Shown: piece after piece, positions 1-11,142 of the stretch
Layout: each line of letters opens with the position of its first letter
How positions within the stretch are numbered: position 1 is the stretch's first letter
Assembly: GCF_000400465.1 (NCBI RefSeq)
Contig: NW_008806282.1
Span: forward strand, 62,001 to 126,000
DNA from: Wallemia ichthyophaga EXF-994
Lineage: Eukaryota > Basidiomycota > Wallemiomycetes > Wallemiales > Wallemiaceae
DNA: 64,000 nt
Direction: 5' to 3'
Notes under the pieces: model-generated
What the model was told of the DNA's origin: nothing
The model's database searches: none
The model's input: only the letters and a program-made list of their open reading frames with translations
Position numbers and translations under genes: made by a program

Positions 1-1113
1 CGAAATACATCTCTCTAAAGATAAGTTGTCCTGGAAGATTTTCAGGCTCGGAGCTAGTTTCGCCATCATAGTTCTCCATCAGATCAACGACCCTCCAGTA
101 GAACTCACGCACACCCAACGCGCCGAACTTTATATAGGGCGACAATTGTGTAGTGGCCGGAGGATCGTACTCTGAGGGAGATGTTTGAGGCTTGCGGAAT
201 GTAGCTGTTGCGTCCTTATCTTTGATCCACTTGTCAAGACGTCTAAGTGCCTCATCTTCACCACCAGGAATCTGCGTAGTTGCATCCTCTGAATCCAGAC
301 CCAACTCTTCCAGAGAAGGTGGTTCCAGTGAGTCTTTTGGGCCTGTAACTGAGTCGTAAGCCGTCATCTTGCCCTTGCGATGCTCTTCGTTGACGTCATG
401 ATCTGACTTTACCTTTTTAACTTCCTTTTTAATTGCATCCAACTTGAGATCATCTGCTTTTGGCACATCTTTTGGTGCTTGAAGGGGACGCTCGATTTTC
501 ATATCCTTAGCCGCGGCTTTGAAAGCCGTTGCAGATGTAATTGTCTTACCCTTCTGCTTTTCAACGATGGCGTCGATATCGTAAAGTGTGTGTCCAGTGA
601 TATCTAAAACTTCCACGTTTGCATCTTTTGCTAGTTTCTTGATACTTTCGTCGCGCTCGATCGCGTATGGCGCTGGATCCTGCAGCTGTCAGGGCGCGTT
701 TGACTGACGTCATAGATACCCACTTTTTCATAAACAAGGTGTGTGATATTCCACTGCTTGAATAGCACAGGGAATAGGTCGGCTGGGGCAGCTCTAAACA
801 CGTGAAGCTTGTTGCCCATCTTGCTCAGTTTTTTGTCTATCTCTTTCATGGACTCGGTCAGGAATTTGTATCTGCTGAGTGAGATGGAGCAGCGAGATGA
901 GAGTTGGCCTACCTATTTGGACCAACTGGGCATTCAAAGTTGAAGTAGGGATCCCAGGTCCATACCTTTACTCAATCAGGGACGAAAAGTACCGATAAAA
1001 CCTAAACCTACGGGGAAGAACACCTCAGGCTTGAGTTCCAATCCTTTTAGAAGCGCAGGTGCATCGTGCAACCTCAAGTCAGTTCTAAACCAGTGTAATA
1101 CGCGTGCTGGCAT
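1..1113 (-). CDS. animal-type cryptochrome / (6-4) photolyase, N-terminal part (C-terminus beyond left edge)
   Basis: FAD-dependent blue-light receptor or (6-4) photoproduct repair enzyme. The start at 1113 gives MPARVLHWFRTDLRLHD, the classic photolyase N-terminus. Spliced exons continue with WDPYFNFECPVGPNR, then LFKQWNITHLVYEKDPAPYA, the antenna-domain signature of animal cryptochromes and (6-4) photolyases rather than class I CPD photolyases. A lysine- and acid-rich stretch follows, then LSPYIKFGALGVREFYWRV, the start of the FAD-binding domain, where the window ends. Introns seen: 966-1011, 875-912 and 680-723 (46, 38, 44 nt), all GT-AG and frame-consistent. The FAD pocket and the C-terminal tail, which would decide between photolyase and photoreceptor, lie outside the window. 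Family assignment is firm; the precise activity is not. Confidence 0.85.
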
Positions 1114-1363
1114 TAGTGTGGCGTGAGTGGTGAGTGAAGGAAGATAATCTTAGCTGAGAATCAAATAGATTACGTTATGACATTCAAAGTATATTTATGA
1201 CAATGTATTTGAAAATGCTGATTTTTGCTAAGTGTCCGTCTAATTAAGTTATTCTAGGTAATGATCACTAATGATCACGCTTTTAGGTTGTCTAATAAGA
1301 ATTATCGCAAGTTTAATCGTATATTGGGTTACTATGCAGGTAGTTTTTAGATTGTAAAGGTCT

Positions 1364-3460
1364 TCAAACTCTCTCCCACTCTTCAGGTTCGGGCCAACGA
1401 GAAGTAAACCAATTGCCCATCAATTCATTGATTGCGGGTATGTCTTTCTCCTTCTTGACGTCATCATTAAGGCAGATAAATGTGGTATCTTGGTGTGTAT
1501 CTGCCATATCAAGTTGCTGTTTTAGTTGAGATGGATTGTACACTTTCGTGAACTGTGACGGCGTTTCACCAAATACGTGGTTGTATCTCATTATCAGCCT
1601 TGCTGCAAATGACCTGGGTGACGTTTCCCCGTCTAAGACAGTGTTCAATTTAAAATCAGCGTCGTGCCAGTCGTCGTTCAGTGGAAGATTTGGAACCCCA
1701 CTAAACTGTTTAAGGCTGTCTTTAGGTGGTAGAAAGATTTCCAAACCTTTGCTACCTCCTTGTGAGATTAACTGAGTGATTACTAACCCTTCTGTCAGCT
1801 GCATCGGGATATTCCGAAAGTACTTACTGCAATCACCGCAATCACCATATTGTTCGAATGCAATATGCTTAAACAACTCTTCGGCTGTACTTCCTTGCTT
1901 GAAGCATTGCTCTTTTGTAATTGTGCAAGCTTTCAACCGTTTATCATCTCTCAAATCAGGCCACCCATGGCGACTGAGCAATCTATGCCATATTTGTCGA
2001 AGATAACCAGGACCATAGCCATCCATACTTGAAAATGCATACTCGGTGTTGAGTGGTTTGGGTATATGTGCATTATTCAGAGTTTTTTCGAGCTCTTCAT
2101 CCTCAACCGTCACTCTATGTGGAACGTAAACTTGGTGCTTCAACGACTCACCGCCTGTGAGTTCACTCCACATTTTATCTGTGTCGATTACTTGATTGGA
2201 AGCGCCCCATTTTCCTACTATCCATGACCACAGCAGAGCCTCACGATGTCGCTCAGTTATGAACCATGAAGCAAAAAAGAAGGATTGGATAGCCCAAGGA
2301 GCATCTTTTGTATTTCTGAATCGTGCTAATGTGACGTTGTTGAATGAGTTGTCAAACATTATGGCAGCCTCATTGAGGATGGGCAGCGACAGACTGCGAG
2401 CGTGATGTGCGATATAGGGTCTCCACCTCATACCGAACCGTCTTCCCAGAACCCAAGACGATCTAGCAATAGCGACACCTTCGCCATTCCGTGATCCTAG
2501 AGGCTTTTCTTGTGGAACGTACATACTGTAACTTAAACTACGCAGAACTGGACCGTGAAGTGGGGAGTAGTAGTCGCTGACCTCGTTATTCTTAAGTGTA
2601 AAAAAGTCATCGTTGTGGTAAACTATAGTGTCTGATTGGGCGTCTATGTTGTGCATTTGACCTTCTATAGCAAATGAGTTGAAAGTTGGAAGTGAGGCGG
2701 CCCTCCATTCAGCATTGAGATTATTCAGCTGATCTTCTGTTAATGATTGAGACTCGGGAATCGTAGGCATACGCCGGAAGAAGTTGAAGTGATGGTGCAT
2801 TTCAACCTTTTCATGATCGTTCAACCAAAACGGATGCTGTGCAATCTGGTTACCACCTTCCGGTGAGTCGTACGAGGAAGCAAGAATATGATACTGTCCA
2901 ACATTCTGTCCAACTGAGCGTTCGATTGATCTGAGTGCGTATCTAAGTTCATCGTGTTCTTGATAGCGGTGCTGGCTATCAACTTTCTGATCAGAGAATG
3001 CTTGCAAGGCAGAGATCTGCACGGGATCGCTGTCAATTTGTTAGGAATGTGATTGATCGCTCAATCGAAACGCTTACCTTCCGTTGACCCAGGGGAAGAC
3101 AGGATCGATAGTGCTAAATTTCTTAATATCAACGTCTTTGCAATGCTCCCCCCAAATTCCAGCCCCAATCCACTCGTCCACGCAGAGATCTGGCAACGCT
3201 TGATGAAACTTGATAGGTCGTACAGCTCTAGAGGCAGAATTTGGAGGATTTGAGCTGGAAAATACCTCGTGGCTCTCATCCTGTCCAACAACGATCAATT
3301 TGTATATCTCTTTAACCTCGCCATTCCCTTTGTATGTGTATACAATCAACAGGAGCAACAGGACAGGAATGGCGAGTAACTTGGTGGCATTGTTCTTCAC
3401 GCTTGCTTGTGTTATAGGCAGCGGCAAGTATCCATTATGCCTGAATTTACTGAAGACCAT
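1364..3460 (-). CDS. Stealth-family hexose-1-phosphate transferase, type II membrane protein
   Basis: 682 aa in two exons (intron 3030-3077, 48 nt). An N-terminal hydrophobic segment near residues 25-40 (LLAIPVLLLLLIVYTY) looks like a type II signal anchor, so the bulk should face the Golgi lumen. Exon 1 ends in IDPVFPWVNG and the splice adds SDP, matching Stealth conserved region 1 (IDxVYTWVNGSDP). Region 2 follows with DELRYALRSIE, PTFNSFAIEGQMHNI and YHNDDFF, the conserved His/Asp-rich block. Region 3 is visible around RPYIAHHARSLSLPILNEA. The family includes bacterial capsule polymerases and the metazoan GlcNAc-1-phosphotransferase GNPTAB; members move sugar-1-phosphate onto a glycan. The fungal substrate is unknown and could be a cell-wall or capsule-like glycan (inference). 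Confidence 0.8.
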
Positions 3461-3842
3461 CTCAGCTGCTCACTGCATAGATCAAAAGTCGGCCACAGCG
3501 AGATCGACTGCTTAGACCAAGTCAAAATTTATTGACGTTGCCGCTTTGTAATTGCGTGTGCATGTAAGTGCTTGAATATCTAAATTATTATCTATATCAA
3601 TTTGTGTTTATAACATCACATCCAGCTCTATATGTTTAATTTTCCGAGCGCAAAAATTAGGAAGAAAGCTTTTGTAGAGCTGCTTTAAGGCATTATGCAC
3701 TTCAGAAAAAGAAATACACCAGCTTGATTTTCAACCTTAGTCAAATTTTCAGCTACAATTTACAATACAATTACAACTCAAAAACACATTCCAGAGTAGC
3801 CGGATCAACGAACTGGATACATTTGAGTCTATGGAGAAGATG
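3461..3842. other. intergenic, no gene seen
   Basis: About 380 bases between the start of the Stealth gene and the stop of the downstream-lying F-box gene, both on the minus strand. AT-rich and without a convincing reading frame or structured RNA. It should hold the Stealth promoter and the F-box 3' end. Confidence 0.5.
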
Positions 3843-4796
3843 TCAGTCACATTCCTCGCAAATGCCAGGTGCATGAGCCCACCTTCCATCAATCACTAGA
3901 GTCGTTGCCGGGTCGACCTCGCCGTCTTCGCTCACGCCAGCATTCATTATAATGTAGTTGATACTGGACGCGTCAATTAGTGAAACAAACGAACGAGCGT
4001 CCTAACCCACGTATTCAATGTCTCATCAACAACATCACAAACTGTAATTCCCTCGTCGTTCTCAACTCTGCTGACGTGATCGCCTACGTGAAGGTCGAGT
4101 TTATGCTGAGGAGGTTCTGTCGCCATACAGTAGTACGTCTGAGGATGGTCTACTAGTTTTTCCCGATAAACATTGTCTGGCAGAATAACCTCCACGCTGT
4201 CGAGCGTTGTGCACGACCTATTGAACCAGAGTGCGGCGAGTGAAGGGTGTGCTTTTACTGTCCTCACTTTGCTGCGTGAACGACTCCTGCTACGTGATCT
4301 TGAGTTGGATTCTTGTCTTAGAGACCTGCTAGAATTCCCTGTACTAATTTAACATTATGAGGCGAGGGAGTAATTCAAACTCACTAAGCGGTCTGACCAT
4401 ATCGACAGCCTCTTCAGGATGCTCGACTTGCATATGGGCCATTTCTGCATCCACCTCTTCCAGAACGTCATCTTCCTCACTGGATGACTGTGTTTTCCAA
4501 TTGATCGGTCCTCTTCTGCCTCTGCTTCGCTCCTCACTGGCTGCTCTCTTGCCAATGCTTTGGAATGTATCTCTCACGCCATTTCTGTGCACTGAGCGCG
4601 ACCTGCTCCTCGATCTTGATCTGTCTGGTCTGCCTATTCTTGCATTGGCTGACACAGCTTTCCAGCTCAAGTTGTCGTCGAATAGCTCCCGCAGCGTACT
4701 GCAACTCTGCGATAGCATGTCCAACGAGGCTGGGTCTAGATACTCTGGCAACAACAGCAATATCTCTGACGGCAATTCAAGTAGACTGTAGCTCAT
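3843..4796 (-). CDS. F-box protein with SR-rich linker
   Basis: 286 aa over three exons, introns 4339-4384 (46 nt, donor GTGAGT) and 3964-4010 (47 nt, CTAAT branch). The start was taken at MSYSLLELPSE; an ATG ten codons earlier (4826) is also in frame. Residues about 3-45 form an F-box (LLELPSEILLLLPEYLDP, then LSWKAV), so it probably binds Skp1 in an SCF ubiquitin ligase. Two arginine-serine tracts (around RSRSRSRSRS) flank an acidic stretch. The C-terminal 130 residues contain a VGDHVSRVENDEGITV...PATTLVI pattern that faintly recalls a LysM fold, as in some fungal F-box proteins, but this is too diverged to call. F-box and exon structure are solid; substrate and C-terminal function are unknown. 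Confidence 0.7.
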
Positions 4797-5005
4797 CGTT
4801 GTTGGTTTGAAACAAGTGGAATTCATATCCGTGTGGATGACATCACTCTCACTCTTCCCCGCCTCACGCTATCCGCGAACCGCTTGAAGCGAGCGTCTAA
4901 ATTTGCCAAGACTGTCAATTTCATTGTGTTTATTTCTACATTACACGTGATAGCGTGTTCATGTTAAATCAATGTGTCATTCTGATACAAGTAAATCAAG
5001 TAAAA

Positions 5006-7772
5006 TTAAAGATTATTTACAGACGTTGAACTCCTCAAATGAGAAGCATTTCTACGTATGCTGTTCCGTAAATTGGCTCGAACGCCTCCTGAACGTGTAG
5101 ACACGTCGTCCGATATTTGATTGCTATGTCTCATAGAGGCTTGTATAGCTGCTTCAGTTTGGGCTATTTCCATAGCATCTGTGTTTGCGCTAGAAAGGTC
5201 TTCCTGTCTCACTCTCCTCCTTCTTCTCCGTCTTGGCAGTGTAGTGAGCTTCGGCATTGGACGATGGTCCAAATCTACTGATACATTGGTAGATGCTTGT
5301 AGTGCCTTTTTGTATACGTTAGATTTATATCTTTTCATATACTATATACCCACCTCAATCCAGTCTATCACTGATGACTGGTCGTATGCCTGTATAAGAA
5401 ATTGCTCCTTGACACCCTTGTCAGACAGCAAACGAACTCTAATAACATTCCGTCGCTTGACATAGTCTGCTGCAAGGCCGCTTTCGGCATTTTGTAACGA
5501 ATATTTCCGCAGTAAAGTTGGTGCATACTTGACGTTATTCGCAGGTGCATTTATATGATTTTGGAATGATGGTCTTTGCGCAAGAAGTTGTGGTAGCGCA
5601 GGTACTGGAGGAATAGGGGCATCTGCCGGAGGTGGTTCATGTACATAAGCACTTTCAACATCTGCTTCATTAAGATCGTTAATTTCTGAAGAAAGCAGTG
5701 CACGACCGTGATCCCATTTGTCTGCTTTGTATATTTTCAATACCGTACCATGTAATACCACGTAGACTCTCCTCCATGTCCTGTCTCTCGCTTGGTTGCC
5801 AGGTGACGTAAACTCCATCTTGCGTGGCATTAGTCCTTCAATATGTATACCACACTTATATTTCGGTAGCTTCTCTCTGCCCTCTTCCTCGCGAGGTCTT
5901 ATTATCCTCCTTATTCCACCAAAAATTGTCTCACGTAATGCAACCTCGTCGTACTGTGGAGGTGCCACCATCATATTTGGAAGCGACAATCTCCTCTTGG
6001 CTGCGTTAGGTGTTCCATGGGCGGGCAACGGTGTAATTGGGGGAGGTGGACTGAGTGGCGTGCTATTGAATATCTCCTTCCAATTACGACGCTCTTGCTC
6101 CATCTGAGCCGAGTGTGCTGTTGCAGGTGACGTTGGTGGGCTAGTACCGACGCCAATCTCGCGCGTACTTGAACTACTCTGAACCAAATCGTCGACCTCA
6201 ACAACTGGACTGGATGGTACTTGGGCTCTTTCCTTTCCTTTGAGAGTAATGTCTTTCTCGCCATTCAGCGGAGAGTTCAGCCCTACTCCTAATCCCTCGA
6301 TCACTTGAGGCGATTGAAAGGAGGATAGGTCTGTAAGTGACCGAGACATTTGCCTGCCGCAGGTTTTGGTACTTGCTACTGCGAGCGATGGAGCTTCATC
6401 AATAACATCCTTGTTAAGTTGAGTGACGTCTTTGTGAGACGTTGTCCGGTTTGGTATACTAGTTTGGGTGGGTTGTGTAGGTTGTAAAGGTTGCTTTGGT
6501 TGCGGTGGTGGTGGAGACGAGTCGACGCTGGTCAGCATGATTGAACTCGTTAATCTTCGCAATGCCTCTGGTGACCGTGAGCCTTCTTTGGCAGAGTCCT
6601 CTGATGGGCGAGCATCGTCTAGAGTACTTTGAGTGTTTTGCCTTGATCTCTGCTGAACGGTGACTGAGGATGCAGTTCGCTGATTCAACTTTGGTGGCAG
6701 CACGGAGGATGATTTTCCTGGAGTGCCATTGGCACCTGGGGATATTGGAATGGCACGAGGTGTTTGTGGGGGCACGAGAGCATTTGAAGGCGGCAGGCTA
6801 AAGTAATCGGTCGTTGGTGCATGTGGAGCACTTGGTCGCCTATATTGTTCTACTTGCTCGTCTTCGCCGTCGTCATCCTCAAAGCTATCTTCACTGTCGA
6901 TATCCTCAAGTTCGGAAGCTTCGGCAGTTTCGGCGTTCTCGTGGCTCTGCGAAGCTTGCACAGTAGATGAAGGGGGCTTTGAAGGATCAGCTGAGCCACG
7001 GGCGAGCGTGGGGAGTTGCCGAGCAGCTCTACGGACGTCTCTTGGCGAAGTTGGAGGAGTCGCGTGACTGATGAACTGATCACGAATCGGCGGTGGAGGC
7101 TGCGCTAAAGGATTGAAGGGAGAGAAAGTGGGAAGACTGAGACCTTTAGGCGTGGAAACTCCTGTGATTTATTTAGTGAAGCGCTATGACATAAAGTAAT
7201 AGCTCACTTGGTATAGGCGAGAAAGTGGATAAATCTGGGGGAGCCAAAACATCATTTTCAGGTGACAAGGGTTGTTCACGGATGCTTTCTTGGTTATTCT
7301 GTGGCTGTGGCTGCTCCGACTCGAGCTCTTCGCTGTAGTTTGGCGGGTGATCGGTATGTGGGACACCGTGGGGCACCTCAGTATCGCTGTGCTGCTCGTG
7401 GTGCTGCTCGTGATGCTCAACATCGCTGATCCTAGGGCTATTGGAAGGCTGTGAACTAAAATTGGAAGCGTGCTTATCGGCTAGGGAATAAGTTAGCGTG
7501 CGAGTGTGGATAGGCAGAGCGAACGCACCCTTTGAGGAAACATTAACATTCTCATTGCTGCTGTTCTTATTTGATTGATCGACTGGGATTATTGGACTCG
7601 TATCGCTATTCATTCCACCCAGATTGTTGTATAGGGATCCTCGTTTCGGCGGAATGAGAGCTGCTCTAACTGCAGAAGCGATGTGATGCTGGTGCTGCTC
7701 AATCTCCTCCTTATTGTCTGTAGATTGCTGATTCTGCTGCTGCGTACGCTTCTTGAACAGATTCTTCATCAA
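5006..7772 (-). CDS. PH-domain protein with long disordered N-terminus
   Basis: 890 aa in three exons; introns 7162-7207 (46 nt) and 5306-5353 (48 nt, CTAAC branch). Residues 1-600 are Ser/Pro/Gln-rich and look disordered, with His-Glu repeats (EHHEQHHEQH) and an acidic block. A pleckstrin-homology domain lies at about residues 620-790: KCGIHIEGLMPRKMEF, then RTWRRVYVVLHGTVLKIYKA, ending VIDWIE, with a proline-rich insertion in the middle. The last exon holds RRRRRRR followed by a helical stretch (EIAQTEAAIQASMR). It probably binds membrane phosphoinositides and acts as a signalling adaptor, in the manner of fungal PH proteins; no catalytic domain was recognised. The call is for the domain, not an orthologue. 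Confidence 0.7.
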
Positions 7773-8059
7773 CGTAGTTATTCAATAGCTGTGGCGTGTA
7801 TATCGCGTGCCAGTCTAACCGAATTCTTGGTTATTCATGTCAACAATTCCAATCCAAATCCCTTCCATTATCCCACTTACCAATTTATATCGGCGAATCG
7901 TCGTTGAGGATTGAAACGCTTCCCTGGTTAATCGTTAATCGCAATGACGAGGTGAGATATTTTGTTTTTTAAAAAAAATAAGTTATAAATCTCAAACATC
8001 ACAGAAATAAGGGAAAATCTCGGGAAATTGTTGACGACGAGCAGCTTCTAGGCCACGAG

Positions 8060-9571
8060 ATGCATCATCTTAGCACCGACGACGACGCCGACAAAGATCG
8101 CGAGCATGTCAGCGACTGGTCCACGTTCTGGGGTGAACCTGATCCCTCTGAATCCAATGGGATTCGCTCAAAGTATCTTTCTCCTTTTTCTCCCTTGCTA
8201 TTCGCTAACTCCCACTTAGTTGGAAGAAGAACTTATACCAGCTCTTACAAGAACCTACAAGCTCACAAGGCGCTTTCACAATACACATATGTGTCACTCT
8301 TCTCATCGTTATCGCTGCCCTTCTCACCATTCTCGAGACTATACCCAGCTTCAGAGCGATAGATTCGCGCATTTGGTTCGGTTTTGAGACTGCTATCGTC
8401 GTAATTTTCACAATTGAGTACTTTGCTAGAATCGCTGCTCACTCTGATTCTTGGGTCCGTCTTATTCTCTTCGGTTATCTCGCCGCTAACCCTACTCAAG
8501 TCAATGCTCTGGAGATGGTCAAAATCCTTTTTTGCTCTTATAGATCTCGCTTCTATTCTTCCTTACTACATTGAAGTTGCTATACAAACCGACGCAGTAT
8601 GTTCAATTGTCCAAATGTCTTACTTGTCTCACAGCTGACGCCTTACCACAAAGTCCAACTTCTTCCATTTTTCGATACTGCGGACGTTTCGACTACTCAG
8701 AGTCTTCAGAGCCTTCAGATGTATGTTCATCTTCCCTGACCGTTGTTGAGAGCCTAATCTCTGCTTCAGACTCGAGTAAACTGTTACTCACCATTGAAGT
8801 GATGGTGCTATCTTTCAAGAGATCTGCAGATGCACTCATTGCACTGTCTTTCCTGGTCTGTACCCTCGTCGCATTATTCGCTACCTTTTTATACTTTATT
8901 GAACGTGGAAGCTGGGACGCAAATCTTGAACAATTCATGAATAGCGACGGCCAGCCTTCTTCTTTTGAAAGTATACCTGCTGCAGCTTGGTAAGGTGCTT
9001 ATTTCTATTTGAGAACCAGCTAAAATCATCCTTTAGGTTTGTTCTGGTCACCATTTCCACAGTCGGTTATGGTGAAGTTACGCCAACGACTACGATAGGA
9101 AGATTAATTACTCTACCTTTGCTTGTGTTTGGGTTACTGCTGATTGCTTTACCTTCTTTTGTCTTGGGGAGGAACTTCTCGATTGGTTGGTGGTTACTGT
9201 ACGTCTAAATACAACACTGACACAGCAAACTAGTATGGGACACTGTCACATCACACCATAACACAGAGACAATACCTAAGAAACGCAATTACACAGCTGT
9301 TCCAACAGCAGCAGGTTTCGATATTCCATCTGAGCCAGAACCAATTTTCGACTCGCGCCAACCTTATGGTAGTTCCGACAATACAGCACTCAGACCTAAT
9401 ATGGACAACAGGCATAATACACAAACTGAAGAGAATTATTTAGCTAGTACAAGCACAATGAGTAATGAATCGAATGTTGTTGATGAAGTAAAGTCACTCA
9501 GACTAGCAATAAATCAGCAGTCTCGCGATATCAGAATTCTCATGGATGCTCTGTCGCAGCGGCAGATTTAG
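8060..9571 (+). CDS. voltage-gated potassium channel (Kv-type, six TM segments)
   Basis: 405 aa from seven exons; introns 8173-8219, 8455-8500, 8597-8653, 8721-8769, 8990-9036 and 9186-9233, with exon lengths summing to whole codons. S1 is CVTLLIVIAALLTILETIP; S2 has FGFETAIVVIFTIEYFARIA; S3 is FFALIDLASILPYYIE. S4 carries evenly spaced arginines (ILRTFRLLRVFRAFR), the voltage sensor. S5 is followed by the pore with selectivity filter TVGYGE and S6 LPLLVFGLLLIALPSFVLG. The cytoplasmic tail is short and polar, ending in a possible helix (VDEVKSLRLAINQQSRDI) that could tetramerise. Four subunits would form a K+-selective pore in the plasma membrane or vacuole. The donor at 8455 is GTCCGT, weaker than the others. 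The third intron (57 nt) uses the CACAAAG acceptor; an upstream CACAG would break the S4 frame. Confidence 0.85.
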
Positions 9572-9741
9572 TTCTATTCCACCTTGCTGATCTTGCTGTT
9601 TTGATTCGGATAAATTTGTAATTTGCAATTTGCAATATAGTAATATGTATCTTAACTCTCAACTAACGTTACAAAAGTAACGCAAGTTCTAGACAGGATC
9701 ATGATAGCATTGATACCCAATCCCGTTGAATTACTCAACAT

Positions 9742-11094
9742 CTAGAAATATTTTCCTTTTAAAGCGTAGTTGTTTTTGTTTGGCGTTGTAGATGCCATAG
9801 AAGTGTCATCATGTTCTGGTGTATCTTTCAACATCCACGCTATCTGGGGAGGACTATACGGCGTTGGGGCCACGAGAGACCTTCCACTAGGGATTTGAGA
9901 TGTCAATGATTGTGATGAGGGTATGATTTGAAAATGAACCTGAGGTCTTGGTCAGATTTTTGGCAACGCATTGCAATTCCATATGCATACAGTGTCATTC
10001 AGCTGTTTGTAGGCTTTGAGAAAGGTATCTATAGAACCAAGCTCGATGTCTAATTCATTTTTGCGTTCATCGCGAGCCTTTCGAGTGCTCCTGCTCAATA
10101 TTTTAAGCCTCTCTGACGGACTTGAGGAAACACTCTCGGTGAGTTGCTCAGAAGCAGTCTTAAGCCACGCTATAGCAAAACCAGTATTACCGTTATTTGC
10201 AGCGTCGATACCGAGCCATTTTTTTGCCACTCCGGCATGAAATATATCTCTTCTCTTCATATAAGCTTTGAGATCTGCGGGTAAGTCGACATGCTGAACG
10301 CGCAGAGTGGATTTGATAGAGCTTTTCAGCATGACTCTCGAGGCATTAAACAGAGATGACGTATCTAGGTGCAGTTTGAGCAGAATTTGAGGAGATGGGT
10401 GTGTCTTTGGTATCGGTGGTCCGGGGTTGTGAAGCGTGTAAGCGTGCAGAGGTGACATCAGTTTCCTAATAGCTAGCGATTGTGAGACAGCCAAGCTGAG
10501 CTTAGAAAGACCGCTGTTATACTCTCTATTGAGTATTGGCGTGTCTGCGTCACGAGCACCCTCGTACCTATCGATGGCGGTGTCTGAAATGTATCTAAAC
10601 ACACCAGCTGAAGTGTTGAGAAACCCAATAGCGGTTTGAAGCACATTATCACCTTCTTTTCTGCTGCTTTCTGGTAATGTCGGTATAGAGTCATATGATC
10701 CAATGTTTTCTGCCAAGCCTTGGGCGTGATTAAACAGAGCTAAAGCATACACATGCAATACGTGTATAGTTTCGAATGTGAGGCTGCTTGATGAACTCGA
10801 TTTGCCTTTAGCCGATAGCTGTGAAGGCACAGTCCATACGAAGGACTCGTCGGATATAGCAACAATCGAATCATTAAGAGCTGCTCTTTCAAGTGAAAGG
10901 ACATGAGGCAAATAGTCCAATACGGATGAAACCAATGAAAGATGATCCCTCTTATCTGACTTGAGTGCTGAGTAGATATGCGCACGCTTGGCCGTGGATT
11001 CCGAGGCACGAGAGGAGTAATCTGCAGAAGTTGTAGACGTGAACATTTTACTGAACCAGATTGATTGAGTCGTTGGATATTGTAATCTAATCAT
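9742..11094 (-). CDS. palC: pH-response regulator PalC (BRO1 domain)
   Basis: 433 aa, one intron 9940-9990 (51 nt). PalC is a BRO1-domain protein that links the plasma-membrane pH sensor PalH to ESCRT-III (Vps32) in the ambient-pH Pal/Rim pathway. The start MIRLQYPTTQSIWFS matches the short conserved N-terminus of the family. BRO1 features include FLNTSAGVFRYI and AGVAKKWLGIDAAN. After splicing, NDTVHFQ and IPSGRSLV form the conserved PalC C-terminus, which supports the identification over other BRO1 proteins such as Bro1/PalA. The open frame extends upstream of 11094 without a stop, but that extension overlaps SMC1 coding sequence and lacks an ATG. Its start codon is only 48 bp from the start of SMC1, transcribed divergently. 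Confidence 0.8.
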
Positions 11095-11142
11095 GATGTG
11101 ATGGGCGTATTGAACAACGCGTTTCTCACTTACACGTCCAAG

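Noticed and set aside
4344-4826. F-box ORF as a complete single-exon gene ending at 4344
   Set aside because: A GTGAGT donor and frame-consistent acceptor extend it into an SR-rich exon and a further exon; the unspliced end is intronic.
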